DNA of 64,000 nt from Martinezella lusitana (GCF_900094565.1 NZ_FMAF01000001.1:496001-560000), one strand, 5' to 3'; positions 17,105 through 26,889 are shown, numbered from the stretch's first letter. The notes: generated by a model from the sequence alone, not told the origin. Program-made: numbers and translations.

Positions 17105-17431
17105 CAGCAAAATCCCAATAGATCTCTAATATAAGCTCGTACAAGCCCGCGAATCTGGAAGCATTTTCCCACACAAACCTTACCTGAGACTTACAACACC
17201 TCATCCTTTGCGTGTACCGCGATGGAGCAGCCGCCGTGCCGTGCATTCACTTTATGGAAACCCTGATGCATTCGATTTCGCTAACCATTTGAGGACGCAA
17301 AGTTTTCTTAACCGCAATTTTTAAGCTGTCTGGAAGGGACCGCGCCTAATCTGCCCAACAACGAGAGGACAAAAGTTCTCCGAGAGAAGACCGGAAAACC
17401 GGCTCTCAGGTAAAGCAAGGGTAGAGAATCG
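17105..17431. other. Divergent intergenic region with leader hairpin
   Basis: 327 bases between the divergent starts of the DUF1217 gene and the gene at 17432; both promoters should be here. Just before the rightward gene a hairpin is visible at 17382-17407, with CCGG-AAAA-CCGG inside GAGAG...CTCTC and two bulged A residues. It is followed by AGGTAAAGCAAGGG, which may contain the ribosome binding site. No further gene is seen. Confidence 0.4.
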
Positions 17432-17998
17432 ATGACAAATACCGTCCTGAAGCCCGACTGGGCTGGAACCACACTGCGGCTTGATCCGACGCGCTTTCCG
17501 CAACAGGTCAGCTATGCCATGCGGGGTGCCGAGGGTGACGTTACCATCACGATCGATGAGCGCGGCGCCGTGCTGCGCAAGATCCTGCCGTCCAGCGGCC
17601 TGCCGCTGTCCGTCGCCCTGCCAAAACGCGCTTTCATGGGTGTCGCCGCTCGCGCCATCGACCATGGTGACGGCGAAGTCACCGTTACGCTTGAACTGCA
17701 TCACTCCGATCCGGACCTCTGCATCCCCCTCCTTGTTGCCCACGATCTCAGCGACATCGCTGCCGATTGGCGCTCCTGGTCGGAAGCCTTCCGTATCCCG
17801 ATGCTGATGATTGAGGCCGATGGCGTTGCCCGTCCGTTGGAAGAGCATCTGGGCAGTGTCCGCGCGCTGGACAGCCAACCGCGTCGACGTCATTCCTATT
17901 TCGCCGATCGCCGCCCGCGCTTCCTCGTGCGCCGCTCGACCGGCAAGCTCGGCATCAAGATGAAGATCGAAGGCCGCGAGATCATTGCGCGGCACTGA
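17432..17998 (+). CDS. Conserved rhizobial protein of unknown function (possibly DUF6101)
   Basis: 188 residues, soluble, no signal peptide. The first 130 residues look like an all-beta domain (TLRLDPTRFPQQVSYAMRGA, VTITIDERGAVLRK, EVTVTLELHHSDPDLCIPLL). The C-terminal 60 are basic and Arg-rich (QPRRRHSYFADRRPRFLVRR), ending KMKIEGREIIARH. The basic tail could contact nucleic acid or a membrane, but this is only an inference. The ATG at 17432 lies 24 bases after a small leader hairpin. I recall a domain of unknown function for this family in Rhizobiales, without certainty. Transcribed alone; ubiA downstream is convergent. Confidence 0.7.
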   Translation: MTNTVLKPDWAGTTLRLDPTRFPQQVSYAMRGAEGDVTITIDERGAVLRKILPSSGLPLSVALPKRAFMGVAARAIDHGDGEVTVTLELHHSDPDLCIPLLVAHDLSDIAADWRSWSEAFRIPMLMIEADGVARPLEEHLGSVRALDSQPRRRHSYFADRRPRFLVRRSTGKLGIKMKIEGREIIARH

Positions 17999-18118
17999 GC
18001 TGTCAGGATTAAGTTCCGACATTACCAAAGATCGGCCGTGGGATGTGCAATCCTGCGGCTGACAGATTTTATGGCCTCAGCAAACGCTCATCGCCAGCCA
18101 TGCTCGATGGTTACATGC

Positions 18119-19081
18119 TCACGGAACAAGAAGCAGGAACGACAGGAAGAGCCCGGCAAAGACAATCAGGCCAACCCGGTTGTTGGATAGGAACAGGGCT
18201 CGGCACTGATCGCCATCTTTGATGTCAAGCACGGCGATCTGATAGGCGAACATACCGCCCGCGACGATCAGGCCGACATAGGAAAGCCAGCCGGCTCCGG
18301 CCAGGGCGAAGGCGATCAGCATCAGAAGCACTGTCGCGCCGTAGAGGCCGATCAGCCAAAGGCGCGTCTGGTCGCCGAAGAGCCGCGCGGTCGAGCGGAC
18401 GCCGATCAGCTCGTCGTCTTCCTTGTCCTGATGCGCATAAATCGTGTCGTAGCCGATCGTCCAGAGGATGGCGGCGGCGTAAAGCACGATCGGAGCAAGC
18501 GACAGGCTGCCGAAAAGGCCGGCCCAGCCCATCAAAGCACCCCAGGAAAAGGCAAGACCCAGGAAGAACTGCGGCCAGTCGGTGAAGCGCTTTGCGAAAG
18601 GATAGAGCGCGACGATCGCAAGCGACAGCACGCCGAGAAGGACGGCAAACCAATTGAACTGCAAAAGCACCAGAAGGCCGGCCAGAGCCTGGAGCGCGAT
18701 GAAGACCTTGGTCTGAAAGCGTGTTACGCGGCCAGACGGCAGTGGGCGCGAGCGCGTGCGCGCGACCTTCATGTCGATCCCGTGATCGACCAGATCATTA
18801 TAGGCGCAGCCGGCGCCGCGCATGGCGACCGCACCGACGAAATACAGGAACAGGTGATAGATCACCACAAAACCCGGCGAACCATGCCCCATGGAAATGG
18901 AGGCATTGGCGGCAAGTGCCACCGACCAGAAGCACGGCCACATCAGAAGCTGCCAGCCGATCGGCCTGTCCCAGCGCGCAAGCTGCGCATAGGGCCAAAG
19001 CACCGGCGGCAGAACGCGGTAAACCCAGTTTCCGGATGGCGCGTCAGCGACGCGCCCGTTGATGTCGCCTGTCTTTTGCAT
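18119..19081 (-). CDS. ubiA: 4-hydroxybenzoate polyprenyltransferase
   Basis: 320-residue integral inner-membrane enzyme that joins a polyprenyl chain to 4-hydroxybenzoate, an early ubiquinone step. Both aspartate-rich motifs of UbiA are present: CAYNDLVDHGIDMKVARTRS with RPLPSG, and YDTIYAHQDKEDDELIGVRS. About eight or nine membrane helices can be recognised, starting with WPCFWSVALAANA. Its chain donor, a polyprenyl diphosphate, is probably supplied by the synthase at 39514-40530 in this window. The start at 19081 (MQKTGDINGRVADAP) gives a soluble 30-residue lead as in other rhizobia. Confidence 0.93.
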   Translation of the reverse strand: MQKTGDINGRVADAPSGNWVYRVLPPVLWPYAQLARWDRPIGWQLLMWPCFWSVALAANASISMGHGSPGFVVIYHLFLYFVGAVAMRGAGCAYNDLVDHGIDMKVARTRSRPLPSGRVTRFQTKVFIALQALAGLLVLLQFNWFAVLLGVLSLAIVALYPFAKRFTDWPQFFLGLAFSWGALMGWAGLFGSLSLAPIVLYAAAILWTIGYDTIYAHQDKEDDELIGVRSTARLFGDQTRLWLIGLYGATVLLMLIAFALAGAGWLSYVGLIVAGGMFAYQIAVLDIKDGDQCRALFLSNNRVGLIVFAGLFLSFLLLVP

Positions 19082-19145
19082 AGGCGATTAGTAGTGATAT
19101 CCGACGCTGAAGGTCAAGCGGCGGAGCCTAAGCCCCGCTCATTTC

Positions 19146-19955
19146 TCAGTTCATCGTGAAGTTGAACTTGTAGCTGGCGGAGACGCCGATCAGCAGCTGA
19201 TTGCGGTCGCCACGCTCGCGCACGAGGCTGCTGTCACCGGCCGGGCCGGTAAGACGCGTATATTCCAGGAAAGTGCTGGTTGTCCAATTCTCGGACGGCT
19301 TCCATGTCAATGCGCCACCGGCACCGACGGATTTCACGCCGCCGCCCGGGTTGTAACGGCTGAGGCCGGAGGCGGCCGCCTCCCGCGCGTTGACGCCGTA
19401 ATAGGTGTTGAAATAATCGTTGGAGGCGAGCGTCATGCGCGGGCCGCCGGACAGGCGCAGTTCCGGAGTGATATCGGTGAAGGCGTCGACGGCGGCATCG
19501 GCAACGAGGCCGCTATGGGCGCGAATGCCCTGGCGGACTTCGACGCGGGCACGTAGCCAGTCGGTCGGATAGGCCTCGGCAAAACCGCCGGCCTCAACGC
19601 CCCACTTGACCTTCTTCAGGCCCCTCAGCTCACGACCGTCGCTGCTGTCCCGGCTCGGCACGAACTTGCCGACGATACCGACTCGGAAGGCGTCACTCTC
19701 GATCAGAGCAAAGGACGGATTGTCGTCGCGCGAGGAGAAACGCGGACCCGGGCCCTGCTTGCCGACGGAGATCAACGGCGACCACTGCAGCTTGTTGTGC
19801 TTGCTGCCTTCGAATTTCGGCGCCGAGAAACCGGCCGCACCGACGCTTAGGTACCAGTTACCCGACCAGAAATGCTGGCCGTCTCCGGCCGAAGCCGCAC
19901 CGGCTGAGGCAGCGAACAAGCCGAACGTGAAAAGCAGACGCGATTTCGTAAACAC
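19146..19955 (-). CDS. MipA/OmpV family outer membrane protein
   Basis: 269 residues. A GTG start at 19955 is chosen: GGAG lies 7 bases before it and the reading opens directly into a signal peptide (FTKSRLLFTFGLFAASAGAA) ending at ASA. The mature part has alternating beta-strand pattern and family motifs such as WSGNWYLSVGAAGFSAPKFEG, PTDWLRARVEVRQGI, GPRMTLASNDYFNTYYGV and the C-terminal SASYKFNF. MipA/OmpV proteins are small outer-membrane barrels; MipA scaffolds murein hydrolases in E. coli, and others respond to osmotic stress. It is 60 bases upstream of ubiA on the same strand, but the link is probably accidental. Confidence 0.85.
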   Translation of the reverse strand: MFTKSRLLFTFGLFAASAGAASAGDGQHFWSGNWYLSVGAAGFSAPKFEGSKHNKLQWSPLISVGKQGPGPRFSSRDDNPSFALIESDAFRVGIVGKFVPSRDSSDGRELRGLKKVKWGVEAGGFAEAYPTDWLRARVEVRQGIRAHSGLVADAAVDAFTDITPELRLSGGPRMTLASNDYFNTYYGVNAREAAASGLSRYNPGGGVKSVGAGGALTWKPSENWTTSTFLEYTRLTGPAGDSSLVRERGDRNQLLIGVSASYKFNFTMN

Positions 19956-20226
19956 AATGCAACTCCATAATACGCAATACAAAGGGCCATACACGCGGCC
20001 CTAGAGTTGCCTCAAACTATTCGGATCGCGTTACCGCTCTCTTAACCACGCGCGGTCGAATTCGGGACCGACGGCAAAATTCTCGATGAGACTTGCGCTG
20101 GTCTCCGGCTTGCGCCGATCTGTCGCAGCGATTTAATTTCGGCATGCGCTACTCAATCCAAGGTAATGGCGCGACGCCAGAATTTGAGCAGTGACCTGCT
20201 CATATGAAGGTTGAACAAGAGGCAAA

Positions 20227-20658
20227 ATGAAAACCAAATCTTGGATTTATCTCGGTGCGTTTCTCAGCATCGGCTTGATGCTTTCCGGCTGTGTCAGCGC
20301 ACCGATCGGGGGCGCCAAGCAAGATCAATATTCGCACAGAGTCATTTCGGGCAAGAAGACCGCGCTCGGAATGGCTTCGTCGGTGAAGCGGGACTGCACC
20401 TTCAACTCCTACCCCTATACGGCGGTGGTCAAGCAGCCCAGCTATGGCAAAGTCACATTCGAACATGGCACGGTTCACGTCAAATACGACAAGGATAGCG
20501 ATGCCTATATCTGCAGCGGCAAGCCCATTGAAGGTACTACGATATACTACACGTCCGATCCCGGTTTCGTCGGCACCGATCAATTCACCCTGCGGGTGAC
20601 CGTATTGTACGGAAGTAAAGTCAGCGACGAGAATCTGACCGTCAAAGTGGTCAAATAG
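20227..20658 (+). CDS. Small lipoprotein with single Ig/cadherin-like domain
   Basis: 143 residues. The lipobox LSGC places the lipidated cysteine at residue 22 after a short hydrophobic signal. The mature part holds a beta-rich domain: YPYTAVVKQPSYGKVTFEHG, VHVKYDKDSDAYICSG, TTIYYTSDPGFVGTDQFTL, then RVTV. The GFVGTDQFTL element is like the GF.GTDSFTY strand of bacterial Ig/VCBS-type domains. Two cysteines (RDCTF and YICSG) may form a disulfide. Transcribed alone, with a terminator after it. Function unknown; probably anchored to the inner face of the outer membrane. Confidence 0.72.
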   Translation: MKTKSWIYLGAFLSIGLMLSGCVSAPIGGAKQDQYSHRVISGKKTALGMASSVKRDCTFNSYPYTAVVKQPSYGKVTFEHGTVHVKYDKDSDAYICSGKPIEGTTIYYTSDPGFVGTDQFTLRVTVLYGSKVSDENLTVKVVK

Positions 20659-20695
20659 CATTCATATCCTCGCTACCTGCCGGGACTGAATGCTA

Positions 20696-20730
20696 AAGCG
20701 CCGGACTTTGGAAATCCAAAATCCGGCGCA
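20696..20730. terminator. Bidirectional terminator between lipoprotein gene and cfa
   Basis: Stem GCGCCGGA with TCCGGCGC (20698-20705 and 20722-20729) plus inner ATTTTGGATTTCCAAA pairing. It lies between the convergent ends of the lipoprotein gene and cfa; the minus strand continues into TTTAG. Confidence 0.65.
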
Positions 20731-20754
20731 ACCATTCAAAACAATGGCGAAGGT

Positions 20755-22014
20755 TTAGAACACTATCTTCTCCAGCGGCGCCCGTGTCGCCTCGAACTCC
20801 CTCAGCTTCGCCTCGCGCTCGCCAATATAGTTGCGGTTGTCGGGAACGGCGAACTGGTTCTTGGCAATCTGGATCTGCATGATGAAGAGCTCGTCCCAGC
20901 GGAAGCCCATTTCCGAGCCGGCCAGATAGAATTCCCACATGCGGAAGAAATTCTCGTCGTAGAGTGCCACGGCTTCCGCCTTTCGCGCGACGAAGCGCTG
21001 GCGCCAGTGCCGCAGCGTATGCGCATAGTGCATCGGCAGGATTTCGACATCCTTGACCAGAAGCCCGGCCTTTTCCAGCGGCGGCAAGGTCTCGCCGACC
21101 GAAGGGATATAACCCCCCGGGAAGATATACTTTTCGATAAAGGCATTGGTGGCAAAGCTCGGCTTCGGACGGGCAATGGAATGCAGCACCATCACACCGT
21201 TGTCGTCGAGCAGTTCCGAAACCTTCTTGAAGAACCTGCGATAGGCGCCGATGCCGACATGTTCGAACATGCCGACAGAGACGATGCGGTCGAACTTCCG
21301 GCCCGCCATGTAACGGTAGTCCTGCAGCTCGAAACGGACGCGGTCGGACAATCCGCGCTTGGCGGCGCGTTCACGGGAGACCTTGAGCTGCTCTTCGCTG
21401 AGCGTGATGCCGGTAAAATCGAGGCCGGGATTGGCTTCGGCGAGATACATGCCCATGCCACCCCAGCCGGAGCCGATCTCCAAAACACGCTGGCCGGGCT
21501 CAACCAGCAGCTTGGCGGCGATATGGCGCTTTTTGGCCACCTGCGCTTCGTCCAGGCTGATGCCAGGCGGCACGAAATAAGCGCAGGAATATTGCCAATC
21601 ATCGTCGAGGAAGAGATCGAACAGCTTGGCCGAAAGATCGTAGTGATGCGCGACATTGTATTTGTTGCGATTGATCGGCGACCGGCTCTTGAGCTGCTGC
21701 CAGACGATGCGCCCCATCAGGAGGGCCGCCATGCGCAGATCGAAGATTTCGTTGGTGGTGTTCTGCTTCACCAGAGAGAGGAATTCATAGATATCCCCCT
21801 GCTCGAGAATGAAGCGCCCTTCCATATACATTTCGCCGAGCTTCAAGGTCGGATCGCGCGCGATCGCGTCCTCCGCCTGCTGGTCGGCGAGGCGGATGGC
21901 GACCATTTCGCCGGACCCATCGCCGATCATGTGCGTCTCGCCGGACGCGAGCGTAAGTTTCAGCGAGCCTTTACGGACAAGTTTCGTAACAAGAGAGAAG
22001 AGTGCCGACGCCAT
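20755..22014 (-). CDS. cfa: Cyclopropane-fatty-acyl-phospholipid synthase
   Basis: 419 residues. It transfers a methylene from S-adenosylmethionine to double bonds of membrane phospholipid chains, usually at the entry to stationary phase or in acid stress. An N-terminal lipid-binding part (about 1-110) precedes the methyltransferase fold: VAHHYDLSAKLFDLFLDD, YSCAYF, the SAM motif RVLEIGSGWGGMGMYLAE (about 185), MFEHVG, FIEKYIFPGGYIPS and HYAHTLRHW. All are standard CFAS blocks. The start ATG lies in MASALFSLVTKLVRKG. It is a single gene, divergent from nothing close, with tex ending 145 bases upstream. Confidence 0.93.
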   Translation of the reverse strand: MASALFSLVTKLVRKGSLKLTLASGETHMIGDGSGEMVAIRLADQQAEDAIARDPTLKLGEMYMEGRFILEQGDIYEFLSLVKQNTTNEIFDLRMAALLMGRIVWQQLKSRSPINRNKYNVAHHYDLSAKLFDLFLDDDWQYSCAYFVPPGISLDEAQVAKKRHIAAKLLVEPGQRVLEIGSGWGGMGMYLAEANPGLDFTGITLSEEQLKVSRERAAKRGLSDRVRFELQDYRYMAGRKFDRIVSVGMFEHVGIGAYRRFFKKVSELLDDNGVMVLHSIARPKPSFATNAFIEKYIFPGGYIPSVGETLPPLEKAGLLVKDVEILPMHYAHTLRHWRQRFVARKAEAVALYDENFFRMWEFYLAGSEMGFRWDELFIMQIQIAKNQFAVPDNRNYIGEREAKLREFEATRAPLEKIVF

Positions 22015-22159
22015 GGACGCCTCGAATGTTATGACATGACATTAGGGCTGACTCTAGCGCTTCAGAACATTGTGGCAAGCGCACCTTTTCGCACTCTGTA
22101 GCACTCCGGCAACAACACTGCCAGAGTGTGACATTCTTGCAATGTCTCTCGCTAAGTCC

Positions 22160-24469
22160 TTATTTTCGCTTGAGTGCATCGGCCAGAGCGGCACCGAAAC
22201 TGCCCTGCTGCTCCGCCTTCGGACGACTATCGCCCCTACCGCCAGCGTTGCGTGCCCCACCTTGCTCTCGCGAATCACGTGCCGGCGGCGGCGCCACAGT
22301 GCCGCCATCTTTGCGCATGGAGAGAGCGATTCGCTTCCGCTTCACGTCGATTTCCACGACCGTGACCTTCACGACGTCGCCAGCCTTGACCACCTCATGC
22401 GGGTCCTTCACGAAGCGATCGGCAAGCTGCGAGACATGCACCAATCCGTCCTGATGGACGCCTATATCGACGAAGGCACCGAAGGCGGCAACATTGGTCA
22501 CCGTACCTTCGAGAAGCATTCCTGGCTTCAGGTCGCCGATCTCGTTGATGCCCTCGGCAAAGGTCGCGGTCTTGAAGCTCGGGCGCGGATCGCGGCCAGG
22601 TTTTTCAAGCTCGGAAATGATGTCGCGCACGGTCGGCAGACCGAATTTCTCGTCGATGAACTGCCTGGGATCGAGGGCCTTCAGCTTTGCCGTATCTCCC
22701 ATCAGGCTGCGCAGGTCGCGTCCGCAGGCGGCAACGATCTTCTTGGCGATGCCATAGGCTTCCGGATGCACCGACGAGGAATCGAGCGGCTCCTTGCCGT
22801 TGGGAATGCGCAGGAAGCCGGCGCATTGCTCGAAGGTGCGCTGGCCGAGGCGGGCAACCTTCAACAGATCGCGGCGGGTCTCGAAGGCCCCCTCGCCGTC
22901 TCGATGCTTGACGATCGCATCGGCGATCGACGGGCCGAGGCCCGAGACACGGGCCAGCAGCGGAGCGGAAGCCGTGTTCAGATCGACACCGACGGCATTC
23001 ACCGCGTCCTCGACGACCGCGTCCAGCGAACGCGACAGCTTCAGCTGATCGACATCGTGCTGGTATTGGCCGACGCCGATCGACTTCGGCTCGATCTTGA
23101 CGAGCTCGGCCAGCGGGTCCTGCAAGCGGCGGGCGATGGAGACGGCTCCGCGGAGCGAGACGTCGAGGCCGGGAAATTCCAGTGCCGCAGTCTCCGAGGC
23201 GGAATAGACGGAGGCGCCGGCCTCCGAGACGATGACCTTGGTCGGCTTCGGCGCCGGCAGATCGGCGAGCATGTCGGCCACAAGCTTCTCCGTCTCACGG
23301 CTGCCGGTGCCGTTGCCGATGGAAATCAGCTCGACCTTGTGCTTGCGGACCAGTGCCGCCAAGGTCGCCTGCGTGCCGCGCACATCATTCTTCGGCGGGA
23401 AGGGATAGACGGTCGTCGTCTCCAGCAACTTGCCCGTGCCGTCGACCACCGCCACCTTGACGCCGGTGCGGATGCCCGGATCGAGACCCATCGTTGCGCG
23501 CGAACCGGCGGGGGCTGCGAGCAGCAGATCCTTCAGATTGCGGGCGAAGACGTGGATCGCCTCCTCTTCGGCGCGCTCGCGCAGCTCACGCATCAGGTCG
23601 AGCGACAGCGACATGGAAAGCTTCACGCGCCACGTCCAGCTCGCGACCTCCATCAGCCAGCGGTCGCCGGGCCGGCTCGGGCCGATCTCATAGGCCGTGG
23701 CGATCAACCGCTCGACCGGCTTGTTCGGCGAGATGGCGTCAACATCGACATCGATGGTCAGCGTCAGGACCTCTTCGTTCCATCCCCGCAGCATGGCAAG
23801 CGCGCGATGGCCCGGCGCGGTTGCCCAGCGCTCCTGATGCGAGAAATAATCGGAGAATTTGGCGCCCGCCTCCTGCTTACCATCCACGACCGTTGCCTTC
23901 AGGATGGCGGTCGTCTTCATATGCCCGCGCAGCTTGCCGAGCAGGTCGGCATTTTCCGTAATGCCTTCGGCGATGATGTCGCGCGCGCCCTCGAGCGCCG
24001 CCTTCACGTCGGGCACATCGGCTGTAATGAAGCCTTCGGCGAGAACCGCAGGCTCCTTTGTCCGGTCTGCAAGTATGGTGTCGGCAAGCGGAGCGAGGCC
24101 GCGTTCCCTGGCGATCTCGGCGCGGGTACGGCGCTTCGGCTTATAGGGCAGATAAAGGTCTTCCAGCTCGGCCTTGGTGGCAACCTTGGCGATCTTGCCC
24201 ATCAGCTCATCGGTCATCTTGCCCTGGCCGGTAATGGACTCGACGATCGCGGCACGGCGGGCTTCCAGCTCGCGCAGATAGACGAGCCGTTCCGCCAGCG
24301 TCCGCAGTTGCCCATCGTCGAGACCGCCGGTCACTTCCTTGCGGTAACGGGCAATGAACGGCACGGTCGCACCTTCGTCGAGGAGCTCGATGGCGGCCTT
24401 GGCCTGATCCGGGCGGGAATTGATCTCGGCGGCGATGGTTGCGGCAAGGGAACGGATATCAGCGGCCAT
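22160..24469 (-). CDS. tex: Tex family RNA-binding transcription accessory protein
   Basis: 769 residues. The N-terminal helical domain ([17 protein letters not shown]) leads to the YqgF-like fold ([20 protein letters not shown], near 325), a helix-hairpin-helix region ([20 protein letters not shown]) and a C-terminal S1 RNA-binding domain (about 645-715, [20 protein letters not shown]). After S1 comes a Gly/Arg-rich tail. Tex is a conserved transcription/RNA factor with an S1 domain needed for nucleic-acid binding. The ATG at 24469 is used; an upstream TTG would add seven residues. Highly conserved across bacteria, so the assignment is firm. Confidence 0.94.
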   Translation of the reverse strand: MAADIRSLAATIAAEINSRPDQAKAAIELLDEGATVPFIARYRKEVTGGLDDGQLRTLAERLVYLRELEARRAAIVESITGQGKMTDELMGKIAKVATKAELEDLYLPYKPKRRTRAEIARERGLAPLADTILADRTKEPAVLAEGFITADVPDVKAALEGARDIIAEGITENADLLGKLRGHMKTTAILKATVVDGKQEAGAKFSDYFSHQERWATAPGHRALAMLRGWNEEVLTLTIDVDVDAISPNKPVERLIATAYEIGPSRPGDRWLMEVASWTWRVKLSMSLSLDLMRELRERAEEEAIHVFARNLKDLLLAAPAGSRATMGLDPGIRTGVKVAVVDGTGKLLETTTVYPFPPKNDVRGTQATLAALVRKHKVELISIGNGTGSRETEKLVADMLADLPAPKPTKVIVSEAGASVYSASETAALEFPGLDVSLRGAVSIARRLQDPLAELVKIEPKSIGVGQYQHDVDQLKLSRSLDAVVEDAVNAVGVDLNTASAPLLARVSGLGPSIADAIVKHRDGEGAFETRRDLLKVARLGQRTFEQCAGFLRIPNGKEPLDSSSVHPEAYGIAKKIVAACGRDLRSLMGDTAKLKALDPRQFIDEKFGLPTVRDIISELEKPGRDPRPSFKTATFAEGINEIGDLKPGMLLEGTVTNVAAFGAFVDIGVHQDGLVHVSQLADRFVKDPHEVVKAGDVVKVTVVEIDVKRKRIALSMRKDGGTVAPPPARDSREQGGARNAGGRGDSRPKAEQQGSFGAALADALKRK

Positions 24470-24717
24470 GTGACTCTCTGGACTGGACAATCATGAGGGG
24501 ACCATAAGCACGATCCCGCGAACATAAGAAACTGTTTTCGACGCAGATCACCCCGATCCGGCGGGGGAAAGGCGACCTGACATCCAAAACCGCACCCCGC
24601 TTTAGCGACATAAAAAGGCATGGCAATGTTGACCGCCATGCCTCCACAGGATTTGATGCTTGACCTTTGGCCCAACCCCCCTTAACCGCGCAAAAGGATG
24701 CAACGAAAGGGCAAGCC

Positions 24718-25986
24718 ATGAGAGTTCTGTTGATCGGATCGGGCGGACGCGAGCACGCACTGGCCTGGAAGCTGGCGCAATCGCCGCTCATGACGGAATT
24801 CTATGCCGCCCCAGGCAATCCCGGCATTGCCGAACATGCGACGCTGGCGGCGCTCGATATCGACGATCATGACGCCGTCGTCGCCTTCTGCAAGGAAAGA
24901 GCCATCGATTTCGTCGTGGTCGGCCCGGAGGCGCCGCTGGTTGCCGGTATTGCCGACAAACTCCGCGCTGAAGGCATCGCCGTGTTCGGCCCCTCCGCCG
25001 CCGCGGCGCAATTGGAAGGCTCCAAGGGCTTCACCAAGGATATCTGCGCCCGCTACGATATCCCCACCGGCGCCTATCAGCGCTTCAACAACGCGCCAAA
25101 GGCCAAGGCCTATGTCCGCGCGCAGGGGGCTCCGATCGTCGTCAAGGCCGACGGGCTTGCCGCCGGCAAGGGCGTGACGGTCGCCATGACGATCGACGAA
25201 GCCCTTGCAGCCATCGACGACTGCTTCGAGGGCGCATTCGGCGAGGCCGGGGCGGAGGTGGTGATCGAGGCCTATCTGGACGGCGAGGAAGCAAGCTTCT
25301 TCTGCCTCTGCGACGGCAAGCATGCGCTGGCGCTGGCCACCGCCCAGGACCACAAGCGCGTCGGCGACGGCGATACCGGCCCGAACACCGGCGGCATGGG
25401 CGCCTATTCCCCGGCCCCGGTCATGACGCCTGACATGGTCGATCGCACAATGAAGGACATCATCGAGCCGACGATGCGCGGCATGGCGGAGAGCGGTCAT
25501 CCCTTCTCCGGCGTCTTCTTTGCCGGGTTGATGATCACCGCGAAGGGGCCGGAACTGATCGAATACAATGTCCGCTTCGGCGATCCGGAATGCCAGGTGC
25601 TGATGATGCGACTGAAGAGCGATCTTCTGCCGCTGCTTCTCGCCTGCGCCAACGGCACCCTGGATCAGGTCAACGCCGAATGGAGCGATGACGCCGCGCT
25701 GACCGTGGTCATGGCTTCGAAAGGCTATCCCGGCTCCTACGCCAAGAACACGCCGATATCAGCGCTGCCGGCAGACGCCGATGAGGCGAAAGTGTTTCAT
25801 GCCGGCACAGCCCTCAAAGATGGCGCCCTGATCGCGACCGGCGGCCGTGTGCTCGCCATTACCGCGACCGGCAAGACCGTGAGCGAAGCGCAGAAGCGCG
25901 CCTATGCCCTTGCCGGCCAGGTGCGCTGGGAAAACGGCTTCTACCGAAGCGACATCGGTTGGCGCGCGGTCGAGCGCGAGGCGTAA
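24718..25986 (+). CDS. purD: Phosphoribosylamine-glycine ligase (GARS)
   Basis: 422 residues. It catalyses the ATP-dependent joining of glycine to phosphoribosylamine, step two of purine synthesis. It shows the N-terminal [19 protein letters not shown], the ATP-grasp segment ([17 protein letters not shown], about 130-146), the [11 protein letters not shown] signature, and [11 protein letters not shown] with the metal-binding residues. The ATG at 24718 follows GAAAGGG; a longer in-frame version from 24667 lacks support. It is divergent from tex with a 248-base gap holding the promoters. Length is exactly that of the family. Confidence 0.95.
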   Translation: MRVLLIGSGGREHALAWKLAQSPLMTEFYAAPGNPGIAEHATLAALDIDDHDAVVAFCKERAIDFVVVGPEAPLVAGIADKLRAEGIAVFGPSAAAAQLEGSKGFTKDICARYDIPTGAYQRFNNAPKAKAYVRAQGAPIVVKADGLAAGKGVTVAMTIDEALAAIDDCFEGAFGEAGAEVVIEAYLDGEEASFFCLCDGKHALALATAQDHKRVGDGDTGPNTGGMGAYSPAPVMTPDMVDRTMKDIIEPTMRGMAESGHPFSGVFFAGLMITAKGPELIEYNVRFGDPECQVLMMRLKSDLLPLLLACANGTLDQVNAEWSDDAALTVVMASKGYPGSYAKNTPISALPADADEAKVFHAGTALKDGALIATGGRVLAITATGKTVSEAQKRAYALAGQVRWENGFYRSDIGWRAVEREA

Positions 25987-26097
25987 ACGGCGCATCCTCT
26001 CTCAATGTGCGGTCCACTAAATTTTTACCTAATCTCCTGACGGTATGGAAACAAAGGCTCGCTAATGTCTTCGTCAACATAGACGGAGTTGTTTGTT

Positions 26098-26526
26098 ATG
26101 CGTTCCTTCTTCCTGACCTTGGCATGCGTACTGGCCGGCAGCTCCGCCATGGCCTCGTCTATCCAGCCTATCGACGGCAAGTTGCTCGACCGCAACAGCA
26201 GCATTGTCGACAAGACGTGCGTCCAGTGCCCTCCCCTCAAGCCGCCGGCGGTCGAAAAGGAATATGTCGTGCCGACGTTGACGCCCGGTACGCAATCCAT
26301 CGCCATCCGCAGCATCGACGGCGAGAAGAAGGTGGTGCGCACTGAGGCTTGGATGGGCGGCTCTCCTGTCGTGTTCGTCACCAAGCCGACTCCCGAGGCC
26401 CTGGCTGCGGCCGGCGAATCCATCGACGGCATCGATACGGCGGCAAAGACCGCCGCCGTGCCAAAAATCGCCCAGACTCCCGAGCTTGCGCCGCTCGATC
26501 TCTCCGGCTTCCAGCTTCGTCAATAG
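26098..26526 (+). CDS. Small secreted protein, HPE1-like domain family
   Basis: 142 residues with a clear signal peptide (MRSFFLTLACVLAGSSAMA, cleavage after about residue 19). The mature part opens SSIQPIDGKLLDRNSS, has a CVQC pair, then EYVVPTLTPGTQSIAIRSID and KKVVRTEAWMGGSPVVFVTK, and ends in an Ala-rich, disordered stretch. I recall this family in Rhizobiaceae databases under a label derived from a plant virulence effector of Liberibacter (HPE1-like). That name reflects sequence similarity and does not show effector activity. The ATG at 26098 is chosen with GGAG 9 bases upstream. Likely periplasmic or extracellular. Confidence 0.65.
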   Translation: MRSFFLTLACVLAGSSAMASSIQPIDGKLLDRNSSIVDKTCVQCPPLKPPAVEKEYVVPTLTPGTQSIAIRSIDGEKKVVRTEAWMGGSPVVFVTKPTPEALAAAGESIDGIDTAAKTAAVPKIAQTPELAPLDLSGFQLRQ

Positions 26527-26541
26527 CTGCGAATTTTCATG

Positions 26542-26595
26542 TCCTGCCTCGCCCGCCCACCTTTCGGGTCGGCGGGCCGAGCCGCGATGGCAGGA
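26542..26595 (+). terminator. Nested GC-rich hairpin after the HPE1-like gene
   Basis: An outer stem TCCTGCC...GGCAGGA (26542-26548 with 26589-26595) encloses an inner stem GCCCGCC...GGCGGGC (26551-26557 with 26571-26577). It starts 15 bases after the stop codon. There is no long T run, so it may be a terminator helper or an RNA stabiliser. Confidence 0.5.
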
Positions 26596-26784
26596 CAATA
26601 CGCTCAGGCTAAGTCCTGGAGCGCATTTGCTACTTCTAAAATAAATCCCGAGAAATTCTGATCTTCACTCGAGTTATTCTCGAGTCTGAATAAATATTAC
26701 TTATCTCGCACGCCATATCCCAGGTTTCAACTCCCGGCAAATACAACCAGACTGCTCAAGTTAAAGGTTTTTTAGACATAAAAT

Positions 26785-26889
26785 GAGATTTTACTGTCCA
26801 CCGGACAGCAGCATGTCATTTCGAGCGGCGGCAAGCGTATTGGGAATCTCTCAGGCGATCGCACAGGCGGTAGGATACCGCACCGGTAT
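26785..26889 (+). promoter_or_regulatory. Structured leader of the chemotaxis receptor gene
   Basis: The region 26527-26911 contains no other gene apart from the hairpin at 26542-26595. In this part a closing helix is possible between GAGATT (26785-26790) and AATCTC (26845-26850). It encloses a perfect hairpin CTGTCC-ACC-GGACAG (26794-26808) and a GCGGCGGCAAGCG segment. After the helix come TCAGGCGATCGCACAGG and a second perfect hairpin ATACCG-CAC-CGGTAT (26875-26889), 14 bases before the ribosome binding site. The arrangement resembles a small riboswitch; it faintly recalls a glycine aptamer but does not match it well. Confidence 0.4.

Noticed and set aside
17376..17420. Glycine-aptamer-like CTCTCAGGTAAAG before the gene at 17432
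   Set aside because: Only a short hairpin surrounds it; the other conserved aptamer segments are missing.
22070..24496. An 808-codon open frame on the plus strand across tex
   Set aside because: It lies fully antisense to the highly conserved tex gene. Long antisense frames are common in G+C-rich codon-biased DNA, and the translation has no recognisable domain.
26785..26870. Glycine riboswitch before the chemoreceptor gene
   Set aside because: A CTCTCAGGC-like piece and a surrounding helix are present, but the conserved CGCCGAAGGGGCAA core is not. I kept it only as an unassigned structured leader.
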